Virus record (IMG/VR): IMGVR_UViG_3300013132_003474
Span: 1-44,755 of that record
DNA length: 44,755 nt
Direction: 5' to 3' (one strand)
Source of the DNA: a virus
In this document: positions 39,519 through 44,755 of the stretch, in pieces
Numbering within the stretch: position 1 is the first letter of the stretch
Layout: each line of letters begins with the position of its first letter
Position numbers and translations under genes: made by a program
The notes under the pieces: model-generated
Told to the model about the DNA's origin: nothing
The model's database searches: none
Seen by the model: only the letters and a program-made list of their open reading frames with translations

Positions 39519-39547
39519 GAACTCCCGGGGGGAAACCCTCGGGGTTC
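39519..39547 (+). other. Strong GAAA-tetraloop hairpin after the beta-helix gene
   Basis: A stem of about 12 pairs (GAAC, a bulged T, CCCGG and GGG on the left arm) closes a GAAA tetraloop, starting 1 base after the stop at 39515-39517. No T-tract follows and the next ribosome site begins 6 bases later, so it is probably an mRNA-stabilising or attenuating element rather than a terminator. Confidence 0.75.
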
Positions 39548-39565
39548 TAACCTAAGGAGCCAGAT

Positions 39566-40357
39566 ATGGGTGAATTTAAGCCGATGGTCAAGATGATGAC
39601 TACGGAGCCTACCGTTGAGCTTAAGCTCAAAAAAGGCGGCGCCGTCGCCATGAAAAAAGGTGGCAGTGCAAAAGCTAAAAAAATGATGGATGGTGGTATG
39701 TCTGGTATGCGTGCACCTGCGCCTATGCCTATGCCTGTTGGACGTGCTATGGCACGACCGGCACCGCGTATGCCTATGCGCCCAGCACGACCGGCGCGCC
39801 CCATGATGAAAGAAGGCGGTGAAACCAAAGCCGAACACGCTAAGGAAATGAAAGTTGCTAGTGAGTTTAAAAAGCATAAAAGTATGCCTGCTTCCAAAGC
39901 TCATAAAGGACTAAAGACCGGCGGCGTTGTTAAAGGCCAAGGTGGTTACAAAACAGGCGGTGTAGTAAATGGTCAAGGTGGTTACAAGACCGGTGGTGTC
40001 GTCAATGGTCAAGGTGGCTACAAAAAAGGTGGAATGCCAATGAAAGATGGCAAACCAGCTTTCTTGGCTAAGAAGAAGGGCGGTGCCGCAAAAAAGTATG
40101 CTAAGGGTGGGTCGGTAAATAACTCAGGCAAGGCTAAGTCCATGCCTCAGGGTCATAAAAAACCTTCCACACCCGTTAGCATCAATCAACTTTCCGGAAC
40201 TTTTAAAAAAGGTGGTGAGGTCATAACTCCTGCTGAAAAACGCCTCACAAAGGTGTTTGATAAGGAGAATGCACCGGCCATGAAGGCTGCTAAATCGAAA
40301 GATGTAGAGATTTACAGTAAATACGGAAAGCAAATGCGGTACGGTGGTTCGTGCTAA
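39566..40357 (+). CDS. Lys/Gly/Met-rich KGG repeat protein
   Basis: The 263-residue product is very basic. It has KKGG repeats (LKKGGAVAMKKGGSAKAKK), a Met/Pro/Arg-rich part (APMPMPVGRAMARPAPRMPM), three perfect-length 12-residue units TGGVV(K/N)GQGGYK at about residues 118-153, further KKGG and KYAKGG blocks, and a C-terminal helix ending MRYGGSC. It is likely disordered and can bind nucleic acid or polyanions. It resembles the small 34557 protein in style and in its terminal Cys. It could be a head-internal DNA-binding or cement protein. Function unknown. Confidence 0.65.
   Translation: MGEFKPMVKMMTTEPTVELKLKKGGAVAMKKGGSAKAKKMMDGGMSGMRAPAPMPMPVGRAMARPAPRMPMRPARPARPMMKEGGETKAEHAKEMKVASEFKKHKSMPASKAHKGLKTGGVVKGQGGYKTGGVVNGQGGYKTGGVVNGQGGYKKGGMPMKDGKPAFLAKKKGGAAKKYAKGGSVNNSGKAKSMPQGHKKPSTPVSINQLSGTFKKGGEVITPAEKRLTKVFDKENAPAMKAAKSKDVEIYSKYGKQMRYGGSC
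39917..40024 (+). repeat. Three tandem 36-bp coding repeats
   Basis: Units 39917-39952, 39953-39988 and 39989-40024 encode TGGVVKGQGGYK, TGGVVNGQGGYK and TGGVVNGQGGYK. Codons differ at third positions between units, so the array is maintained at protein level and is not a fresh duplication. Confidence 0.9.
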
Positions 40358-40362
40358 ATGGA

Positions 40363-40382
40363 GTGGGGGCGAAAGCCCCCGC
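40363..40382 (+). other. GAAA-tetraloop hairpin after the KGG gene
   Basis: GTGGGGGC pairs with GCCCCCGC (one G-U pair) around GAAA, 5 bases after the stop. As with 39519-39547 there is no T-run; a TTTC and then the next ribosome site follow. It probably tunes stability or read-through between highly expressed structural genes. Confidence 0.75.
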
Positions 40383-40400
40383 TTTCAATCAGGAGAAAAA

Positions 40401-40682
40401 ATGAGCACATTAACAAATGTATTCTCAGCTCATAAAGATGCAACTGGAACAATTTATTCTGGAGCAACTAATCTTGGCGGGTATCAACTTGCTTCGGGTG
40501 GCACCGCTGGTGAAATAGTATTTCGTGATGGAGGCTCAGGAGGAACAGTCAGATTAAGAGTAAACATCACAACAAATACCGCTGTTATAGCAACTTTAAT
40601 ACCAGGAAACGGAATTCCTTTTACTACAGATATTCATGTAACGCTTCCTTTGAATGCGGCAGTTACAATTTTCTGCGGTTAA
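40401..40682 (+). CDS. Small beta-rich virion-block protein, 93 residues
   Basis: ATG 40401 has AGGAG 5-6 bases upstream; a longer in-frame start at 40344 runs through the hairpin and is not credible. The sequence ([39 protein letters not shown]) is beta-rich and ends ITIFCG-like (VTIFCG). Similar short proteins occur in phage head-tail blocks. Possibly a small decoration or fibre-base protein. No motif gives a function. Confidence 0.6.
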   Translation: MSTLTNVFSAHKDATGTIYSGATNLGGYQLASGGTAGEIVFRDGGSGGTVRLRVNITTNTAVIATLIPGNGIPFTTDIHVTLPLNAAVTIFCG

Positions 40683-40684
40683 TC

Positions 40685-41092
40685 ATGCCTTTAGTTAAAT
40701 CTAAATCTAAAGAAGCTCTATCAAAAAATATTGCTACCGAGATTAGAGCCGGTAAACCACCTAAGCAAGCCGCGGCTATTGCCTACTCAGTGCAACGAGA
40801 GGCTAAAAAAATGTCCAAAGGTGGTGATCCTAGGCTTTCGGTGAGTAGAGGCGAGAAGCTACCTACAAGTCAAGGCGCAGGCCTAACTGAAAAAGGGCGT
40901 CAAAAATTTAATCGTGCAACTGGTGCTAATCTTAAAGCTCCAGCGCCAAACCCAAAAACTAAATCAGACGCTGCGCGTAAAAAGTCTTTTTGCGCTCGTA
41001 TGTCAGGCATGCCTGGCCCTAAGCGTGATGAAAAAGGCAACCTTACTCGTAAGGCTGCAAGTCTAAAACGTTGGAATTGCCCAGGCTGGTAA
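40685..41092 (+). CDS. Conserved basic phage protein with [10 protein letters not shown] motif
   Basis: ATG 40685 is two bases after the previous stop. The 135-residue product begins [20 protein letters not shown], then [14 protein letters not shown], and ends with [14 protein letters not shown] and LKRWNCPGW. This is a recognisable phage family of unknown role, very basic, with two Cys at conserved places. DNA or RNA binding is possible. Confidence 0.7.
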   Translation: MPLVKSKSKEALSKNIATEIRAGKPPKQAAAIAYSVQREAKKMSKGGDPRLSVSRGEKLPTSQGAGLTEKGRQKFNRATGANLKAPAPNPKTKSDAARKKSFCARMSGMPGPKRDEKGNLTRKAASLKRWNCPGW

Positions 41093-41095
41093 GTT

Positions 41096-42169
41096 ATGGC
41101 TTATTCAGGTACTGTAGGAACAACTGTTGTTAATGTGCAAACCATGATAGATCATGGGGCACGACGCTGTGGAAAACTTGCAGAAGAGTTAACATCAGAG
41201 CAAGTTATTTCTGCTCGTGAAAGTTTATTCTTTGCGCTTTCTGCTTTGGCCAATAAAGGTATTAATTATTGGGCAATCAATAAGAAAGTTTTTGGACTAA
41301 AAGCAAATCAGTATATTTACGCTATGCCTGTTGGCTGCGTAGATGTATTAAATGTGCTTTATCGCACAATGAATCGACCCACAGGCACTTACGCTACAAG
41401 TGCAGGAGGTACAGTTAGCTTTGTCGCAGACTCCGATATTGACACTATATGTCAACAAACATCCGCCAATGGCAACATCTCAGTTGCCTATGGTACAAAT
41501 AACCCCATTTACGCCGGTTCTATTGGCTTATTGCCTTACGTTGCAGGCGGTGGCTCTGCTGTATGGTCTATCATATATGAGTACTCAACAGACAACATTA
41601 GTTGGAACACTTTGGAAGACCTTGGGCAAATAACCGTTACTGATAATGAATGGATTTGGACCGATGTTGATCCTGGACAAAATGTTGAGTATTATAGAGT
41701 TAGAGCTTATAATGGCACAACTTTAGCTTTGCGTGAGTGGTATGTCGGCAATAACGCCCGACTGGTCCAAATGGCTCGCCTGAACCGGGATGACTATACA
41801 AATTTGCCAAACCAAAATTTCACGGCCAATCAGCCCTACCAGTTTTGGTTTGACCGCACAATTCCTCAACCAACCATGTACCTATGGCCAGTACCGTCAG
41901 ATCCGTTTATTCAGATGACCGTTTGGTATTCCCGGCAGATCATGGATGTTGGCGCTCTCACCGATGAGCTGGAAGTACCGCAAAGGTGGTATGAGGCAAC
42001 AGTGTTTATGCTTGCGCACCGTATGGCTTTAGAAATGCCTAATGTGCAGCCTGATAGAATTGGTTATTTAGAAAAAATGGCTGATCGGTATATTTATGAG
42101 GCAGAGCAAGAAGAGCGTGACAAGTCACCTATCTACTTTGCGCCTAACATTTCTGCATACACACGATAA
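41096..42169 (+). CDS. Head-to-tail adaptor / tail-tubular-A-like protein with an inserted beta domain
   Basis: The 357-residue protein has an N-terminal helical part (ARESLFFALSALANKGINYW, VFGLKANQYIYAMPVGCVDV) and a C-terminal part (QMARLNRDDYTNLPNQNF, WFDRTIPQPTMYLWPVPSD, VPQRWYEATVFMLAHRMALE) as in T7 gp11-like adaptors. Between them, about residues 110-215, is a beta-sandwich-like insert (YEYSTDNISWNTLEDLGQI and VEYYRVRAYNGTTLAL). It should join the portal ring to the tail. The inserted domain may bind glycans or other tail proteins. Confidence 0.65.
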   Translation: MAYSGTVGTTVVNVQTMIDHGARRCGKLAEELTSEQVISARESLFFALSALANKGINYWAINKKVFGLKANQYIYAMPVGCVDVLNVLYRTMNRPTGTYATSAGGTVSFVADSDIDTICQQTSANGNISVAYGTNNPIYAGSIGLLPYVAGGGSAVWSIIYEYSTDNISWNTLEDLGQITVTDNEWIWTDVDPGQNVEYYRVRAYNGTTLALREWYVGNNARLVQMARLNRDDYTNLPNQNFTANQPYQFWFDRTIPQPTMYLWPVPSDPFIQMTVWYSRQIMDVGALTDELEVPQRWYEATVFMLAHRMALEMPNVQPDRIGYLEKMADRYIYEAEQEERDKSPIYFAPNISAYTR

Positions 42170-42510
42170 TGCCACTCTTTCTTGATACTCGCGGATTAAC
42201 TTCTATAGCTATTGCAGTATGCGATCGTTGCAAGATGAAAAGGCCCTATGCGGACTTAGGACCCGATCCTAACTTTCCGGGTTTGCGTGTGTGCGGTAAT
42301 AACTGTAAAGACCAATATGATCCTTATAGACTTCCTGCGCGTAAGACTGAGAGAATCAATCTGCGCTTTCCTAGACCTGACGTAAGTGTTGCCAACGTGC
42401 AGCCTGCGCTTCAAACAGGCGGATATGGCCAGTTTTTAATTTCAACGCAAGGCAATAACGATACTCCTGAATCTAATGGAAACCTTGACGTCATTAGCCC
42501 GAGCCCATAA
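42169..42510 (+). CDS. Zinc-ribbon-like virion-block protein, 113 residues
   Basis: ATG 42169 overlaps the previous stop (TAATG). Residues 18-46 carry C18-x2-C21 and C42-x3-C46 in CDRCKMKRPYADLG and VCGNNCKDQYDP, a likely zinc site. The C-terminus is Gly/Asn-rich. Comparable short Cys4 proteins sit beside head-tail adaptor genes of many phages; function unknown. Confidence 0.65.
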   Translation: MPLFLDTRGLTSIAIAVCDRCKMKRPYADLGPDPNFPGLRVCGNNCKDQYDPYRLPARKTERINLRFPRPDVSVANVQPALQTGGYGQFLISTQGNNDTPESNGNLDVISPSP

Positions 42511-44429
42511 TGCCTTCAGCCCAAGTCACTATTACGCAATTACCTGCCGCAGGTGCAATAACAGGCACTGAAGCAGTACCTATTGTCCAAAACGGGCAAA
42601 CCGTACAGACCACCACAGGTGCAATTGCTGCTTCACCTGCGCAAAATCAAACTTTTATTACACTAAATCAACAGCCAACACTCCCAAATAGTCGTTCATT
42701 AAGTGGTAGTACAGGCATTGGCTTAGTTGATGGTGGTGCGCAAAGCACTTTACAAATTACTCTCAATGGCGCATCAGGCGCATTAGAATCCTTAAGCCCA
42801 GGCTTTGTTGTAAAGACCGGAGGCACCGTTGTTGCAAGATCATTAACAACTACGGCAAATGGCATTGCAATTGCTAATCCAAATGGCGTAGCTGGCAATC
42901 CACAATTTAGCTTATCAGATACTGTAGGCACAATTAATGGGCTAGCAGGCACAGGTCTTATGGGTGTTGTAGGTGGTTCTACCACTACGCTTGTAGAAAT
43001 TCAAGGCACTGCAAATCAAATTAGTATTGCCAATGGCACAGGGCCTGGTAATCCAACAATAGCAATTACTTCAAATCCGACAATACCAGGTACCGGCGCA
43101 ATGATTGTGCCTACAGGCACATCAGCACAAAGACCTGGCGGTACAAACGGACAAATTCGTTTTAACTCTGATACCGCGCAATATGAGGTTTATCAAAATG
43201 GTTGGGTAGATTTATCAACATCGTCAGGCACGGTAGATTTTTATCATAATGGCATGGTTGTTGCTTCTGGTGACGGTCTCAATTTTGTTGATAGTGCCAA
43301 TATTGATTTAACCGTTGTAGACGATCCTTTTAATGGTTGGGTGGATGTCACCCCCAATCTAACCACCACAGGGGTGGCTGCGGGCGCATACGGATCTCAA
43401 AGTAATACCCTGACCGCTACGGTAGATGTCTATGGAAGGCTATCGGCACTTGCCCAAACGGCAATCGGAAACCTGCCAAATGCGGCATTGCAAAATTCAG
43501 CGGTGACCTTTAATGGGGTGACCGTGTCTTTAGGCGCCTCAGGCACGATTACATCGAACACCACAAATGCAGTTACCTTCAATAACTCAGGCGCCGGAGA
43601 TGCCTCTGGTACCACATTTAATGGGTCTGCTGCGCGAACGATTTCTTATAACACCCTGGGCGCTCCAAGCACTACAGGAACGAATGCCTCCGGAACTTGG
43701 AATATCAGCATCAGCGGTCTTGCCGCTACGGCGACAAGCTTAGCCGGCGGTGTAGCTGGATCACTACCTTATCAGTCCGGAGTCGCCTCAACGACCTTTT
43801 TAGGCATCGGTGCATCGACAACGATCATGACCTCTACGGGGTCGGCACCTCAGTGGTCGGCAGCCTCAGGAATCACGGTCGGAACGGCTACAAATATCGC
43901 AGGCGGTGCGGCCGGATCGGTGCCATATAACACCGGATCAGGAGCCACAACATTTTTAGGCATCGGGTCATCAACTTTTCTGCTGACATCTACCGGAACC
44001 GCCCCTCAATGGTCTGATCCGTCCGGTGTAACGGTAGGAACGGCAACAAACGCCGTGAACTCAGGCATCACCCTGACATCAACAAATGCGACTTTCTACC
44101 CATCGTTTGTTGCAAATACTTCAGGCAATGAGCCAATCAGAGTGGCTTCAGGTTTAACCTTTAACCCATCAACAAATACTCTAACCACCACGACATTTAG
44201 TGGGGCACTAAGCGGAAATGCCACGACTGCGACTACGGCAACCAACGCAAACAATATCGCAATTACCGCATCCGGAACCAATGCAAGCTTTTACCCTGTG
44301 TTTGTTAGCGCAACCACTGGCAATCTTGCACCAAATGTTGATGCTGATCTTACTTATAATCCATCAACTAATACATTAACCGCCGGGACGATGACTGCAA
44401 CGACCGGTATTTTTGGAGGTATCTTCTAA
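42510..44429 (+). CDS. Tail fibre protein with repeats
   Basis: The 639-residue product is rich in Gly, Ala, Thr, Ser and Asn, with short beta repeats typical of trimeric fibres. A central VPTGTSAQRPGGTNGQIRFN is the well-known fibre motif for a beta-roll repeat. Two long units near residues 405-510 (GSLPYQSGVASTTFLGIG with TGSAPQWSAASGITVG; GSVPYNTGSGATTFLGIG with TGTAPQWSDPSGVTVG) are clear tandem repeats. It probably forms part of the receptor-binding fibre. ATG 42510 overlaps the previous stop. Confidence 0.8.
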   Translation: MPSAQVTITQLPAAGAITGTEAVPIVQNGQTVQTTTGAIAASPAQNQTFITLNQQPTLPNSRSLSGSTGIGLVDGGAQSTLQITLNGASGALESLSPGFVVKTGGTVVARSLTTTANGIAIANPNGVAGNPQFSLSDTVGTINGLAGTGLMGVVGGSTTTLVEIQGTANQISIANGTGPGNPTIAITSNPTIPGTGAMIVPTGTSAQRPGGTNGQIRFNSDTAQYEVYQNGWVDLSTSSGTVDFYHNGMVVASGDGLNFVDSANIDLTVVDDPFNGWVDVTPNLTTTGVAAGAYGSQSNTLTATVDVYGRLSALAQTAIGNLPNAALQNSAVTFNGVTVSLGASGTITSNTTNAVTFNNSGAGDASGTTFNGSAARTISYNTLGAPSTTGTNASGTWNISISGLAATATSLAGGVAGSLPYQSGVASTTFLGIGASTTIMTSTGSAPQWSAASGITVGTATNIAGGAAGSVPYNTGSGATTFLGIGSSTFLLTSTGTAPQWSDPSGVTVGTATNAVNSGITLTSTNATFYPSFVANTSGNEPIRVASGLTFNPSTNTLTTTTFSGALSGNATTATTATNANNIAITASGTNASFYPVFVSATTGNLAPNVDADLTYNPSTNTLTAGTMTATTGIFGGIF

Positions 44430-44755
44430 TGGCCGCTGTCGGATTTACGCCTATATCGCTTTACTACTCATCCACCCCTGCAGCAACACCAACTTCAGGT
44501 AATCTTGTATTTGGTGAGCTTGCAATTAATATCACCGATGGAAAGCTTTTCTACGAAGACAATTCAAATGTTGTCCAGGTGATTGCAACTAAGGATGCTG
44601 CGGCGGGTATTTTTACCACGGTAGACACGACAAACATTGAAGTCACGAACATCAAGGCTAAAGACGGTACTGCCTCAGCTTCGATCGCAGACTCAACCGG
44701 TGTAATCACGGTATCAACCGAACTGAAGGTTGACAATTTAAGCCTAAATGGCAAC
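44429..44755 (+). CDS. Second tail fibre-type protein, 3' end cut off
   Basis: ATG 44429 overlaps the previous stop (TAATG) and the frame is open to the right edge (109 codons seen). FTPISLYYSSTPAATPTSGN and GELAINITDGKLFYEDNSN match the N-terminal repeats of phage fibres (GELAINxxDGKLxYKD). It should assemble with, or after, the preceding fibre. The rest lies outside the window. Confidence 0.75.
   Translation, partial: MAAVGFTPISLYYSSTPAATPTSGNLVFGELAINITDGKLFYEDNSNVVQVIATKDAAAGIFTTVDTTNIEVTNIKAKDGTASASIADSTGVITVSTELKVDNLSLNGN

Noticed and set aside
39374-39904. Antisense ORFs over the beta-helix and KGG genes
   Set aside because: His/Arg- or Gly-rich mirror frames of a repetitive gene, without start signals.
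40344-40400. Upstream start for the 93-residue protein
   Set aside because: It would translate through a GC-rich hairpin; ATG 40401 has AGGAG at the right distance.
1-44755. tRNA genes, CRISPR arrays, insertion sequences, integrase or attachment sites
   Set aside because: None could be seen in the gaps; the gaps are short and are accounted for by leaders, hairpins and the origin candidate.

Overview
The window looks like part of the genome of a lytic tailed bacteriophage (Caudoviricetes). The virion genes seen, namely a very large portal of about 850 residues, a short head-tail adaptor-like protein, ejection-type giant proteins and no long tape-measure gene, suggest a podovirus-like particle. 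No ribosomal, tRNA, integrase, repressor or plasmid genes were found. RNA signals are bacterial: strong Shine-Dalgarno sites, extended -10 promoters, and GTG/TTG starts. The host cannot be named from the sequence; an aquatic Gram-negative bacterium is a guess, with the lipoprotein as weak support.

Layout. (1) Positions 1-6209, plus strand: the tail end of a late block. It holds a truncated ferritin-like PF10118 gene, one unknown gene and four low-complexity virion-type genes, and closes with an intrinsic terminator at 6268-6300. (2) Positions 6294-21243, minus strand: a tightly packed block for nucleotide metabolism and DNA replication, with most junctions as 4-bp ATGA overlaps. Read in its own direction it runs from small early unknown genes (21243 down to 18408), through a DUF932 gene, a MazG-like pyrophosphohydrolase, a putative ssDNA-binding protein, family A DNA polymerase, Cas4/RecB-like nuclease, VRR-NUC nuclease and SNF2 helicase, to a glycosyltransferase-like protein, a kinase fused to a UDG-like domain, and a thymidylate-synthase homologue. 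(3) Positions 21244-21499: a divergent control region. (4) Positions 21500-23899, plus: a small gene and a TOPRIM-helicase replication protein. (5) Positions 23900-24155: an AT-rich tract flanked by GTTACC/GGTAAC repeats, a good origin candidate. (6) Positions 24156-44755, plus: packaging and virion genes (TerS, TerL, two related putative ejection proteins, portal, GroES-like co-chaperonin, scaffold, decoration-like protein, major capsid protein, beta-helix protein, adaptor, tail fibres), cut by the right edge. If the chromosome is circular or circularly permuted, blocks 6 and 1 form one late transcription unit.

Most interesting reading. The thymidylate-synthase homologue aligns without gaps to E. 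coli ThyA from Cys146 to Tyr209 and has Asp where ThyA has Asn177. That exchange is the hallmark of T4 dCMP hydroxymethylase. Next to it lie a deoxynucleotide-kinase-like protein and a glycosyltransferase-like protein, and an all-alpha NTP pyrophosphohydrolase (the superfamily of T4 dCTPase) is in the same block. Together they suggest a compact T4-like pathway for making hydroxymethylated, possibly glycosylated, cytosine DNA, here with an unusual kinase/UDG-like fusion. Other notable signals are the candidate origin, a 35-bp promoter-like repeat duplicated upstream of two early units, a recurrent TATTGAAAGG element at gene or unit starts, and several genes of 34-56 codons inside the coupled operons.
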